This document shows, one piece after another, positions 1 through 12,135 of a DNA stretch of 64,000 bases. A model generated the notes under the pieces. That model had not been told where the DNA came from, did no database searches, and worked only from the letters and a program-made list of their open reading frames with translations. This DNA comes from Otis tarda. Its lineage: Eukaryota; Chordata; Aves; Otidiformes; Otididae. Each line of letters begins with the position of its first letter. Within the stretch, counting starts at the first letter, position 1. The stretch lies in assembly GCA_026413225.1 (NCBI GenBank), contig CM048553.1:146003690-146067689 (forward strand), given 5' to 3'. The position numbers and the translations under genes were made by a program.

Positions 1-3000
1 GTGAAATATCATACCTGTATCAATTGTCTGTACTTGATAATGACGTGAAAACTGTATGCTTGTTCTGGGAAGCCTGGTACTTTCATCTGGTGTGGTCTTT
101 ACATTAGCACTGAAGTGTGAATAGCATAAAGACCATGAAGGTAAATGTTTGTTTGCTATATATTAAAAATGCTCTTAGGGAGTGTTGTTGATAATCATTG
201 ATATGTGAATGAATGATTATCGAGCAGGGGTTGGGTTTTTTGTTGTTTTTTTCCCTTTTCTTTGAAGGGTTTGAATCTTGGTCTTGCAGTGCAATTTGAC
301 TTTTGAGAGCATGTAATTGAGGGAATTTTCCAGACCTGTGTTTTGACCTTTATGTGGCAGTCAGTCTCAGAATAAGGATCTATGTTTGGTGAAAACAACC
401 ATAAAAGCTTAACTGATGAAGCTTTAGCCTACTGTGGATCTGGATTTGGTGTCATGTGTAAAGTGTTGGCTTATATTGGGCCAAGTATTATTTCCCTGGC
501 CTTATCTCATCCAGAGGCAGTTGTCTGGACCTTTATGGTAGGAAGTCTGCCATAAGGAGTATATTACTGTGAACAGAATTTATAGCATCTTCATATACAT
601 CTTCCTGCTTAGAATAACTGTGAAAATGTTGTGTATATTCCTAAAAATCTTTTGTATAAGTTACCCTTTTCTATCAGTTAAAGATCTGATCATGATTCCC
701 TCTTCTCTAGTCCTCTTCCCTTTTTAATAATACAATCTGTGAAAGAATACATCAGGAAGGAAATTGTTCTTGCAGAAGGCTCTAATAAACATGTCAGGTG
801 TATTATATGGAAACTGTCTATTTATGTGGAGTTGAAACAAAATATTAGCATAGGAGAAAATGTAAGCACATCTTTGGTGTCTTTCATTTTCACCTCTAGT
901 AGGCAAAAGCATTTCATATTGTTGTTTACACTTTCTTTGTATCGAAATAAAATAAAAAAAATTCTGACAGCATCTTCTAATAAAAATGTATGTGCTGGCT
1001 ATCAAAAGTTATTTGGGAGACGTGTTCTATATACATACAAATTCAGGGCATTTACATTTTGAACATTATTGACATAGAATTGTAACATGTCAAAAAGCAC
1101 AATATAACATTAAATGGTTCCAAACATATTAAACTACTCTTTAAAAAAAAAACATGTGAAAGGAGGGGAGTATTTTACTTCTGCTCTATTATGTCTTCTA
1201 TGATCCTTTTCTCTTTAAGGAACATTTTCAACACCTACATTTTAAAACCTCATGCTGGCACATTATTCCTATGAAGTGCCACCTACTTACTGTTTTCTTA
1301 CTGTGTGACAGGTGAAGACTGCTGAATAAGTGAACTTTGGAATGAGACAGAGCCCAAGGGAAAAATAGCCAACTAATATCACATACACACATGACACTTT
1401 ACATACAATATCACAACTTTCTCTTTCTGGAGAAAGAAAAGTTGGTAAAGTGCAGTGTGAAGAGACAGTAGAAGCTAACAAATGAGGTGAGTTTGACAGG
1501 CCTTCAGAAACAGGCTGCAGAAGTAGGGAAGATTAGAAACAAAACAACACATACCAAAACAACATCTAATCTCCAAAATCAGAATCTCGTCAAAAAAAGG
1601 CAGGGACAGCAAAAAAGATTCACAGGCTGTAGTAAAGAAGTTAATCCCAGGAGTGCTGGTCTCCTGGGATTCTCTTTTGGAGCATAGTATCTGATTTTGA
1701 TTAGATGTACTTAATGCTGCTGCTTCTTCTCTCTAACAATTTCATTGAGGAAATATTATATTAACTAAGGAAAGGTATCAGCTGCCCTTTTGAAAGGTCT
1801 TGCTTTCACTTGATTAACTCTGTAAACCATATGCATTCAGTCTGTTACTGCTCTGACGGGAAACTATTCTGGTTCATATGGAATTATTAGGTGTGGATGT
1901 ATTTTCTTGTTCATCTGTAGTTCGCATATACTTCAGTTTTATAGTGGCTTTGTCACTAGATCTATAAAAAAACCCTGTTGAATATTATACTAACTTGTGA
2001 GGTTTCAAAATGTATTTGCTTATCCCATTAAAATGAAATAAAAACTTCTTGAATAATTTTCAATGTAATATGTCAGAAGTATCCGCTGAAAATGGTAAAT
2101 TTTGATACTTTTCCCTCTTAATCTCACTCATTTCTGAGACGTATGAGTTTCTAACTTGAACTAAAGAAATCTTTTATTGAAAACTGTTGAAATTGCAATA
2201 TTTTTGTGGATTGATTCTACTCAGATGAGGCAAGCATGTTTTGATGAAAAAAATACTTATTAAGAAGTGTTCCACCCTACCCTCATTGTCACAGTGTGCA
2301 ATAAAATTTGTAGTTCCCTTGTCTATCTAGTGCTCCCGACTTGCCATACATGGCAGCATACAGGGGTTACATAATTCTTCTAGGTTTTACTCTAGCACTT
2401 GCTAGGAGTTTCCTGCCAAATATTTTTTTCATATTTTTTAATCTTACTCCCCATTTTTGTTGCTGAATATGTTGGCAGCATTCATGTAGAAATTTAGTCA
2501 ATCTGAAATCCATTAATGACTTACCTTACCTTGTTGAAATAAAGAGGGGTCGAGTTAACTTTGAAAGCTGATTGGATTTTGGATAAGAAGATCAGCTTAA
2601 CTTTGAATCTTAGTTTTCTCATGAATCTGAAGAGGTGCTTGGGTTTTGTTTTTTTTTTATATTTCATGCTGTTTGATATTAATACAAAAACATAATTTTG
2701 TTCCTTGACATCAGATTATCTATCCATAACACATCTACTGTTGCAGTTTTATTATGGTGTTGTGTGTATGATCCTGGGATGCAGGTTGTATATTCTGTTG
2801 CACACTTTTTTTCAGACAACTTTGTCCGTTATTGGTGTGTCCTGTCATTTTGAATACTGAAAGTCCTCCAAATGTAATTGTTCATCTGTAAATTGTGGCC
2901 TCAGAGATATTATGACAGGTTTGGTCTCCAGCACTTTACTGCCCACTGTACAATGTTCACCAAGCTATGGATCAGGACCTTTACAGCCATTGATGGTTGT

Positions 3001-5739
3001 GGAGCACAGATCGTGCAATGTATTTACTCACTTCATAAAGAGTTAAAGTTCCTTGCACAGAATGTGATGGATGCTAAAATTTTATGCAGTTTCTAGGCAG
3101 TATGTTAGGCTCATGGGAAAAGAAAAACAATTCCCTATGATTTGCTATGGAAACTATGTGTGATTCGTGAAGTCCCTGAGGCACAAATCCAAAGTGGGAG
3201 AGTATTCAGAAAAGTATCACTCCATAACTGCTCCATGTTTATGTTTTTCCTTAGATACACACTTTTGGCCACTCTTGTAGATCTGGTACTGTTCTAGAGA
3301 GATCTTTGGTCTCACTGTATTCAGTCTTACATCTCATATGGTTATGAGCAAAGAAACATAGGAGACTTCCTGGACTTTGAATGCAGTCCCCTACAATTTC
3401 AGGTAACATGTTGACAACCTTTTTCACAATCTCTGTTCCCAGATCATGTTGATTACTTTTCCTCTTCTCAGGCTCCCGCATATATTCCTTTGAAGGCACA
3501 CTGGAGGTGAATTCTGTGAATTGCTCTCATGGCAAGTGGTAAGGTGCATGGAGTGTTTAATTTTAGTTAAAATCAGAGATTTGAAAGTCAGTCCGCAATA
3601 TCCTTACTTGTGATTTAATAATTTCTTTCTCTCTCACATGATCAGCTTTCCCCACCTCCTGTTAGTCACTTAAAACTACCTGCCTGATTTTAATTGCTTA
3701 TGTTTTACATTAAGCAAAACTTTTATTCATGTATTCTCTATTACCCTCCACCATTCCTTCTAATTGTGAGCTGGAAGTACAGTTTTCAGCAGTTTTCAAG
3801 GTGCTGGAATTGGGAGTAGAGAATGTGTTTTGTACTTTATACTCTGTAAATTTTCACTTATGCAATTCCTATGCTCGCCTCAGCTTTGCTTCTAGTAGTT
3901 CCTTCAGTCCAGAAAAAAAAAAAAAAAAAGCACAGGCTAAAATTTTTCTCAGTAAGGGAAGCTGTATAAAAAAAAATGATAGTCATATGGCACATATCTC
4001 TCTTGAAAAATATGAAAATTTTAATGTTCCCTATGTTTTGTCAATAAATTTAAAAATTCCTTAATACATATATGCATAACTAATTTTACTAAAAAATGTA
4101 TACTTATATAGCATAGATAAAAACTACATTTTGTATATGTTTTAAAACTACTTTATAATTTAAACTTTGTCCATTAAATGACACTTTTCTGACATTGGCC
4201 CATAGACAATGATAACACTAGGCACAAACATAATATATGATATTATAACTCTCTTAAGAAAAAAAAACAATATGTGCAACTGTGTAGAAAAATACCAGCA
4301 ATGAGACCTCATTCAGGCTAGAAAAATACAGATATTATATTGTCAGTAATAATTCAGATAAAGGCCACATCAAAGCTTCTTCTTCCTAAAACTATAGTCT
4401 TTGAAAAACAAGCTGGAAGAGTTCACACATTTGAAATGTAAAAAGAACACAAATCGGAGATTAAAGTAAAACATATACTGGCAAACATAAAAAAGGAGTT
4501 TGACAATGTAGTCCTGGAAAGAAAAAAAAACCAAAAAAACAAAAAAAAAACCACTCTAAAATTTAACAGGAACAAAAAAAAGTAAGACCTTACAGAAGCA
4601 GCATTAAAAGCTAGACAGAATATAAAGTAAAATACTTACTAAAACAGAAGATTTTTATACAAGGATACTCAGTTCAACTCACTGATTTTTCGATTTTGCA
4701 GCTGCTTTTACTTTCACTTCAGTAGAAACCTCTATTTTCTTTCATTTGCCTTTCTACATTTGCAAATGTATTTTCAGTATATATTAAAAGAAGTGTCCTG
4801 TGTATGGGTTAGCTGGTTAATTGAATGAAACTGCCAGAATCATCTGCTTAACCCAAGGCAGTCTACTTCTTGCTGCTTTCAAATCTGAAAAAAAAAAATT
4901 GAAATTTGTTCCCCATTAGAAGAGTACATCATAACCGTAAATGATACCTTAAAAAAAAAAAAAAAAGGTAATTTTGTTTTCTATCATTTACCACTCAGTT
5001 TAATCTTGTCTGCTACAATATGAGGTCAGATTTTGTAATAATGGATCTTTAGCACAAAGTTTCTTTTTATATATAAGTAAGTTGCTTAAGGTAATCCTCT
5101 AGTCTCTGGCCAATAAAGAGAGAAAGGCATCAAAAACCCCAAAATTTATCTCATTTTACTTAGACATTTACTTTAACTAAAAGACTAGGGAATCTTACGG
5201 GCACATCACCTTTCTTCAACTGACATATATATATATTAATTATGAGCAGATTGGTTTGTAGATTGGAGTACAGTAGTATTTTATGCCAAAATCATGTTAC
5301 AAGGCTTAGTTAATTAATTAATTATTAAAAAGCACTTTGAGAACCCTGGAGAGAAGATGTTATAAAAGTATGTGATGTTATTTTAATAATTTTCTATTTA
5401 GCAGTATGAAATGAATTAACTTAGGGACCTCAGGATCCTAGGCCTGATTAAGGACTGTTGACTGCATTACAGAAAGTACAATTTCCACTCCCCTTCTACT
5501 TGGCAACCTTCTGACTCCCAGCTGCCCCCTAGTAAAAAGAGAATTCTGTAGACTTTTATATATGAGTTTGTTAAGGTTAGAAAAAAAAAGTTTTAGAAGA
5601 CTAGACATCAGCTAATTTAATCTCATCAGAATCCCTGGCAAGCTGCTATGGAGAGAAAAAATTATTTGAGTTTTAATGAAAACAGAGACATCTGAAGCAA
5701 AATTTTCTGTTGTGTGGAAAGCCTTGGATTTTCAGCAAA
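1..5739. other. AT-rich unique DNA without recognisable gene
   Basis: This stretch is AT-rich with many short A and T runs, for example near 3910, 4520 and 4955. Short open frames occur on both strands (for example 739-1062 and 3729-4064), but they have biased, low-complexity composition and match no family I recognise. No repeat family is evident. The one structured item is the hairpin at 1643-1671. Confidence 0.6.
1643..1671. repeat. Perfect 11-bp inverted repeat with 7-nt loop
   Basis: The left arm AATCCCAGGAG (1643-1653) is the exact reverse complement of CTCCTGGGATT (1661-1671), with loop TGCTGGT between them. It lies in non-coding DNA. No T-run follows it, and it is not part of an element I recognise. 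Confidence 0.8.
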
Positions 5740-7370
5740 AGACCCACCTAGCTAAGGAAGGAGCTTCTCAATGAACAGAAATGCAGAAAGAAAGCAAGCA
5801 TACAAGAAAGAAGTAAAAACAAGGCCAGAAAACATGAGAACAGTATAATAGCATTACTAGAAACTTAGGAACAAAATGAGGAAATCCAAAACCCAGCTGG
5901 ATCTAAAACTAGCTAGAGACTTAAAGGGTAACAAGAAGGGATTCTACAGGAGTAAATAGATTCTGCCAGTACTCAGTGGATTCTGAGAAAATGTGTCTCC
6001 AGTATCTCCAATGAGACAAGTATCTCTGCAAGTATCACTACAGAAGGAGGGGTGCAAGCAACATTGGGTGAACACTAGACTGGGGACTTCTCAGAACAGC
6101 AGTATGTCTTCAGATCCTTTTGCCAGATGGGATTCACTTGGATATGATTAAAGTGTTGTCTGGTTGCAAGGCTGGGTTGTCTATTATCTATGAAAATAAT
6201 ATGGTGACTGGGAGAGATCCCTGACAACCAGAACAAGGTTAATGTGATGCACATTTATTTAAAAAGAGCAAGAAGAAGGACCTGGGAAATTGTGATCAGT
6301 AAGCCTCATCTCAGTTTTTAGACAGATTTTTGGTAGAGTACTTGAATGGAGTAATGGATCTATTTCCATACATGTAAAGGACAGGACAGAAACCAGGAGA
6401 AGTCAATATGAATTTACCAAGGACAATGTTCATCCAACTTGCTTGTCTTCTGAAATTAAATTGTTTGTATGGATGAGGGGAGAGTGGTGACTGTGACACT
6501 GCTGTATACTGGTAGGTCTTGTGACACCATCTCTTACTGTGTTCTCAGTTGGAAGCTGAGGTCTGGAGGAAAGCACTGTTTTAAATGTTGAAAACCAGAT
6601 GGATTACCAAGCTCAAAGGGTAGGAATCAATGAGCTCATGTCCTGTTGGTGGCTGATAACAGTACCAAGGAGATACTGGGATCCATATGGTCCAGTATTT
6701 TCATCGGTGATGTGGACTATGGCACAAAGAGCACCCACAGTAAATTTGCAGAGACACTAAAGTAAAGGTGGCGATTGACACAATGAAAGAATGATCTTCA
6801 GTTCTGAGGGACCCTGATAAACTTGATTAAGCAAACAGAAAACTTACGATATTTGTCAAAGACAAAACTCCAAATGTTGTGCTGAATCTGAGTCCACTTG
6901 CACTCTCTTCACAAATAAAGCAAACCATATACTGGACTTGCTTTAGGAGAAGCATGGCCAAAAGACTCAACAAAATTGTTATCCCCGTCTACCCTTTGAT
7001 AGTAAGATTGTATCTGGAATACTTGTGTCCAGTTCAAGAGGAGTGTTAAGAAACTGGAGTGGATCCAGTGTAGTGCTACTGTGATGGTCAAAGGCCTTGA
7101 GGACATGACCTTCAAGGAGAGGCTGAGGGAGCTGCATTTCTTTCTTTTGGAGAAGTGATGCTAAGGGGTGCTCTAAGAGCAGCGTGCGACTACTTGAATA
7201 GCACTTTAAAAGCTACATCCTTTCTGGTAAATCAACTCTTCCTGATAGCGTCAGAAGATAAAATAAGGGGCCCTCCACTCTTAGTTTTCAAGACAGAGCT
7301 AGTCCAAGTCTCTGCCTCTGTTTCAAGTTTTTGCATGTTGTATGGCAGGTACACCAGCCCTAAGCTAGGA
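5740..7370 (+). mobile_element. Ancient CR1 LINE, 5'-truncated and heavily decayed
   Basis: CR1 is an avian non-LTR retrotransposon whose second ORF carries endonuclease and reverse transcriptase. Around 5895-5965 the sequence resembles the CR1 linker upstream of the reverse transcriptase (cagctggatct..., aacaagaaggg). Around 6205-6310 it resembles the start of the RT domain (aaaaagagcaagaag, gacctgggaaat). Around 6690-6780 it resembles the region before and at the FADD catalytic box (tttgcagagacac). Around 7010-7160 it resembles the C-terminal region (gagaggctgagggagctgc). All frames are broken by stops and indels, so this is an old, dead copy. The start and end are estimates; the 3' ATTCTATG tail is not visible. 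Confidence 0.72.
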
Positions 7371-7390
7371 AGATTCTAGAAATATATGGC

Positions 7391-7873
7391 TGTTGTAAAG
7401 TGGAGCCTTCAGCCAATAAGAGCTGACATGACCCTGTATGATTTATACCCTAGATTCAACTAGGGTATAAATGATGAGCGAACTTGAGTAAGTCCTCCTT
7501 GGAGCAGTGGGTCTTCAGTCAGGGACTCTCCCTTTGGGTTGGGATGCTGCCTAAGGAAATTCCTCAATGTTGAGAGCCCTTCCTTTGTTAGGTGAGTGTG
7601 CATTTTTGATCATCGGAATTCCTGAGTGTACCATTAATTCCTGAGTGACATTTTAAACTTGGGGATTGTTAATGATATCAGAGTTTTGAGGCAAATTTGC
7701 TTGAAGTGGAGCTGGGTTTTAATTCATTATCAGTTTGTTTTGAATAATTCCTGGCTGAAACAATCTTGACCTACCTCATTTCCTGTCAGTGCTGCTAAGC
7801 AATTTTGGTTAGAATAAAGTTTATTTTGAGTTTATCACTTCGCCTAATTTAATTTTTGTGAGTTTTTGCCACA
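7391..7873 (+). mobile_element. Probable old solo LTR (ERV-type), decayed
   Basis: The block starts TGTTGTAAAG and ends TTTTTGCCACA. It contains ccaataagagc near 7413, a TATAAAT-like motif inside the hairpin at 7441-7472, and an AATAAA near 7813 followed by a T-rich stretch. This order of promoter-like and polyadenylation-like motifs, together with TG...CA ends, fits an old LTR. The flanking 5 bp differ (atggc against attaa), so there is no supporting target-site duplication. It could instead be unrelated unique DNA. Confidence 0.42.
7441..7472. repeat. Perfect 13-bp inverted repeat with 6-nt loop
   Basis: ATTTATACCCTAG (7441-7453) and CTAGGGTATAAAT (7460-7472) are exact reverse complements around loop ATTCAA. 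It sits inside the candidate old LTR, and each arm supplies a TATAAAT-like motif on one strand. Confidence 0.85.
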
Positions 7874-8737
7874 ATTAAATTAGCATAGTTGGTAGGATCC
7901 TAAATCAGGATTTGTGACACGTTTCTACCTATGTCCATTTGTATGGCTGGCTTTGTCATTATGTGTATTTTGTGTACACACGTGTGCACAATGTTGATGT
8001 GTGTGCCTCCCCTAGAATACTCGCTTAATCTTGGTACTGGCTGGACTTGGTGGCATGGAGCTGCAGCAGCCTCATCTCTGTTGTGCTACCAGATACAGCA
8101 GCTCCTACAACAAATTTCATTTATTCAAGTTCAGAATAGAACTATTGATAATCCCCCAATCATGAGAGTATGTGAACAACTAACAGCAAGTTTTTCATTT
8201 CTTGCCAATCATAAAATTAAAAACAATGCTTTTAGCAAATCAAACATTCAAACATAATTTTGATTAAGTGAAATATTTTGCACACATGGAAGTAAAAGGC
8301 TTTATTTTGGTGTTAAGGAAAACAAATGTTTAATTTTCAATTTGTCATAGTTTAAATATTTTATACTTTTAAAAGACCTTAACAATTATTCAGATTAAAA
8401 AGTTAAGCATTTTATTTTCAAAGTATTCAGGCACAATGTATTGTTCATATCCAGGGGAAAAAAATCCTCAGCTATAATCAAAGCAAACACAAAGCAAATT
8501 CAAAAGTAATTTAATATTTAATGTTGTGGAACCTACATTTTTTTTTTGGCAGGAAAAATAAGTCTGCTAGAATTGTTAAGCAGAGAAATACACTCATGAC
8601 GGAGCAGATCAGAACAGCAGGAAGAATAAATTTATAAAAGAAATCTTATTCAAAATTGAAAATTCTCAAGATCATAGTCCTGATATAAGTTTGTTCAAAG
8701 GCTTCGTAACTTTGGATGTCCTTAAAGGTTAGATACA
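7874..8737. other. AT-rich unique DNA, no gene seen
   Basis: The frame at 7931-8257 (108 codons) has a hydrophobic, cysteine-rich start but no recognisable domain, splice context or neighbouring exon. I treat it as chance. The rest is AT-rich unique DNA. Confidence 0.5.
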
Positions 8738-8894
8738 CTTTCCCCCTTTCCTTTTCCCCTTATATCTTTCCTTTTCCCTTTCCACTTCCCCTTCTGCTTC
8801 TCCTTCCTTTTCCCCTTTGCTTTCCCTCTCCCCTCTTCCCCTCCTCTTTTCCCTTTCCCTTTCCCCTTCAGCTTTCTCTTTCCCTTCCCCTATC
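8738..8894 (+). repeat. Polypyrimidine tract (CT-rich, degenerate)
   Basis: About 155 bp consist almost entirely of C and T, built from irregular TTTCCC, CCTTTTCC and CTTCCC units with only a few interrupting purines. The apparent frames at 8716-8913 and 8817-9077 owe their Ser/Pro/Phe/Leu composition to this tract and are not genes. Confidence 0.85.
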
Positions 8895-10080
8895 CACTCC
8901 TATCAGACCATAATACTTGCTAATGTAGGTAAAGCCCAAATCAATCTCATTCTAACTAGGTTTCATATTACTAGCCTAAATGACATCTTACCATCCTTAT
9001 CACAACTCCTGCTTCACTGTGCAACTGTAGGCTCTTTTACAGCTGAATATCCAGCACTTAATCCAGGACAGAATTAATCCAGGAGAGGGAAAGGGAATGA
9101 AGAAGAACCAGAAGGACAATTCTGCAGCTTAGGGGTTCAGCTGTATTGCAGGGTCCACCTCCAAGGTCTTGCGCTTCATAGACAGCTTGAATAAGCAATA
9201 GGCTTTTGTTTAAAACAGAGAAGTTAGCACAAATACAAACAATAAATCACAAGGCAATATCAGAAACCTGTCCTCTTCCTGCTCCTGTGTTTCTATATTT
9301 TCCTAAAAGAAAGATCATAGATTTCTACACCCTGGAAAATTTCCCACCTGTGGTTTCACTAGTCAAAGAGACTGTATCTTTGTAGGCATGGATGTCCTGT
9401 AGAAGTGGGGATGAAAAGTTAAATCTGTTCTCTTTGTTTCCCTATTGCTGATCAGTGAGCTGTTAGATTTCAACATTCTTCTGAAGTGTCTGACTCTATA
9501 TGAACTGAAATGTATCCTAGATGATTGATTTCAGAGAAAAAGCCACAAGTGTTTTATTTCGATATGGCCCATTGCTTCTTTTGCTAGAACTGCAATTTGA
9601 AAAGCATCTAAATCCAGCCATGGTTCTCAGATTTTTTTTAAACTTCTTTCATGAATCAATGCTAAACTAATTAAGCAAAAAGCAATTAAAAAATGAAATT
9701 AAAAAATGAAATATTTTTCCTTCAGAGACCCTCATTCCTTATGCTGAATGCCATAGGAAATAAATGAAATAAAAGTTAGTCTTAAAGCATCAAGTGTGAT
9801 GAAAAATCTGAAAGTACTTTATCACTGTGAAACCACACAAGTAAATGTTATCTTATTAAATGGCCACAGAAGTAAAATTTCCAATTAAAGATCTTAAAAT
9901 TAAAACTAGAGTGAGGGGTTCATAATACAAAAAATTATATTTCTCCATTCCTAATCCAGTTACTATACAAGCAAAACCTGTACTATATTTTGGATCTATC
10001 AATTTGCAAGTCAAAATAAATGCAAATACAGTAGGAACAGATTAATTCATACCTTCTCAAAAACTATTTCAATTCAGAAG
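8895..10080. other. AT-rich unique DNA, no gene seen
   Basis: The only repeat noted is a short duplicated motif near 9687-9712 (aattaaaaaatgaa twice). No transposon ends, RNA gene or convincing open frame is visible. Confidence 0.55.
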
Positions 10081-10300
10081 ATGATATGATATGATATATG
10101 ATTGATATGATTTATATGATTGACATGACATGACATGACATGACATGAGAAGAGAAGAGAAGAGAAGAGAAGAGAAGAGAAGAGAAGAGAAGAGAAGAGA
10201 AGAGAAGAGAAGAGAAGAGAAGAGAAGAGAAGAGAAGAGAAGAGAAGAGAAGAGAAGAGAAGAGAAGAGAAGAGAAGAGAAGAGAAGAGAAGAGAAGAGA
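10081..10300 (+). repeat. Compound pentanucleotide satellite ATGAT / ATGAC / AGAAG
   Basis: Three pentamer arrays adjoin. Irregular ATGAT/ATATG units run over about 10081-10122. TGACA units follow over about 10122-10146. An essentially uninterrupted array of the GAAGA pentamer (about 31 copies) runs over 10147-10300. The last part is pure purine on the + strand. Its complement reads as Leu-Phe-Ser-Ser repeats in all three frames, because five is not a multiple of three and the unit lacks stops. Those frames are artefacts. Confidence 0.95.
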
Positions 10301-10975
10301 TGTGATACCACACACAGTTTTGCTCAGACTGCTGTGGACTCCACAGCTGGTTTTCTGAATTTCTCATGGTTTTGTTTAGTATTTCCGGTATATTTAAATC
10401 CATTATAATGTTTTACCAGGACCATCAATAGATTGTACATACACTGTCTAAAGCATTGTAGCCAACTTATTAAAAAAATATTTCAAAAAGTTAGGTTTTT
10501 GTTTATGAATTTTCCATGAGTAAACATAGGCATCATAATGTCATACACAGTGTATGTGTTATTTGTAACTTTTCTATGAGCAATTGTTAGCATGTTTGAA
10601 ATGGGAAGTTGGCAACATGTTCATTGCACCTAAAGAGCAGTCATTATACATTTATTTCCTGAGATTCTCTCTTCAAAGGACTGCTGCTCTAACAATTTGA
10701 TTAACCATTATGAAATGTAATGATTTTGTGATGCAGAACATTTTAAATGAGTTGTCTTAATTTCTGCTTTCGTTATGCAGGGTTTTTTTTGCAGAATGAT
10801 AGTAAGTATTTGACTTCACTGAAGTTCCTTTTTTACTTCCCATCTGAGGTTTTTTTTTTTTTTTTGTATTTTCCTTTATAATCTCTGTATATGTGTGTGT
10901 GGAGGAATAGGGTTATTGCTTTTTGTATCCTCAGTTTAAGCTATATTGCTGCTGTTTTTTTCAAACACATTTTGA

Positions 10976-11032
10976 AATACAAGATATCCAAAAAAAAAAA
11001 AAAGCAATACAAGATATCCAAAAAAAAAAAAA
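10976..11032 (+). repeat. Tandem duplication of a 30-bp A-tailed unit
   Basis: The motif AATACAAGATATCC followed by 14 A occurs at 10976-11003, then GC. The same motif followed by 13 A occurs at 11006-11032. The two copies differ only in A-run length, which indicates a recent tandem duplication. Confidence 0.85.
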
Positions 11033-11368
11033 GGAAAAGAAATGTAGATTAAAATTGTCATTAATAAGCTATAAGTATTTTTATAGCACTCTCATTTTCA
11101 ATTCCTTTAATATTAAGGCTTACTAACAAGAAATGTTACTGAATTTTCTGAGGTTGGTCAGTTCATGCATGCAATAAAGTATCTTTAAAGTGAGACTTCC
11201 AGAACAAAAAATCATGACTACAATGTAAAAATCCATTTGCTATGAAAATTTTTTCATATTGACTTAAAATAATGTGAGAGGAGCACTCCTGCCAGTTCAA
11301 ATGCATACTAGAAAATACATGAAATTTGTATATATATAATCCTGAATTGAACTGAAAAAAATAACTTG

Positions 11369-11373
11369 AATTG
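11369..11373 (+). repeat. Target-site duplication, left copy (AATTG)
   Basis: AATTG lies directly before the LTR start and is repeated exactly at 12514-12518 after the LTR end. A 5-bp duplication fits an ERVL-type integration. If the LTR instead started two bases earlier (TGTGTC, as in the sister copies), the duplication would not match, so 11374 is preferred. Confidence 0.8.
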
Positions 11374-11547
11374 TGTCGTGGTTTTGTTAGTGAGGGGGAG
11401 CCTAAGGTGGTAGCTTCTGTAGGAAACTGCTAGAAGTCGCTCCCCCTTTGTTCAGTGGACTCGGCCGGGCCTAGGGCGGACCTGCTGCTGGCCAAAGCCG
11501 AGCCAATTGGTAGCAGAATGTTCCATGATAACGCCTCCGCGATAACG

Positions 11548-11555
11548 TATTTAAG
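11548..11555 (+). promoter_or_regulatory. TATA-like box of solo LTR
   Basis: TATTTAAG lies about 175 bp into the LTR and is preserved at the equivalent place in both sister copies (32646-32653 and 62044-62051, complement). It is the best candidate for the retroviral core promoter. Confidence 0.6.
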
Positions 11556-11859
11556 AAGGGGAAAACAGAAAAAAAAAGAGAGAAGTGAAGATGTGAAGAA
11601 GCTGAGCAGGGGCAGAGGCGCAGAGGGGGAGGCGCAGGCCTCATGGGCCTTGCAGGCCTCACCCTCTGGCCTCTTGCCAGGCAGCCGACTGGGCCCGATT
11701 CGGTCCGGCCCGGCTGCAGGAAGTGGAGAGGAGATGAGAAGTGATGTAAAAAAAGATCCTGAGAGACATCCACCAGCCTGTTGTGAGGAACAGCTGCAGA
11801 AGCCAAGGTCAGTGAAGAAGTGAGGGGGAGGAGTAATGCACTCCTGGCCAAGATTCCCC

Positions 11860-12135
11860 TGCAGCCTGTGGTGACGACCATGGTGGAGCAGGTTGTCCCC
11901 CTGCAGCCCATGGAGGTCCACGGAGGAGCAGAGATCCACTTGGAGCCTGTGAAGGACCCCGTACCGGGGGAGGTGGATGCCTGAAGGCGGCTGTGGCCCG
12001 TGGAGGGCCCGCTGGGACAGCTGTTCTAGAGGGACTGCACCCGTGGAAGAGATGACCCATGCCGGAGCAGTTCCAAGAAGGACTGTGGCCCGTGGGAGGG
12101 ACCCCACAATGGAGCAGGGGAGGAATGTGAGGAGT
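11860..12135 (+). repeat. Imperfect GC-rich repeats inside the LTR
   Basis: Degenerate units of a few tens of bases contain GGAGCAG, CTGCAGCC and CCCRTGG/GGAGG. The equivalent repeats occur on the minus strand at about 32080-32350 and 61480-61750. They account for the unusual length and GC content of this LTR between promoter and polyadenylation signal. Confidence 0.65.

Larger units (their letters stand above)
10301..11373. other. AT-rich unique DNA with poly-T/poly-A runs
   Basis: The stretch contains a T run near 10850-10865 and the duplicated A-tailed motif at 10976-11032. No coding exon or full element is recognised. Confidence 0.55.

Noticed and set aside
10069-10408. Leu-Phe-Ser-Ser and Arg-Arg-Glu-Glu-Lys repeat proteins on both strands
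   Set aside because: These are translations of the AGAAG pentanucleotide array.
10542-10556. CATACACAGTGTATG palindrome
   Set aside because: Seven-base arms are expected by chance many times in a window of this size.
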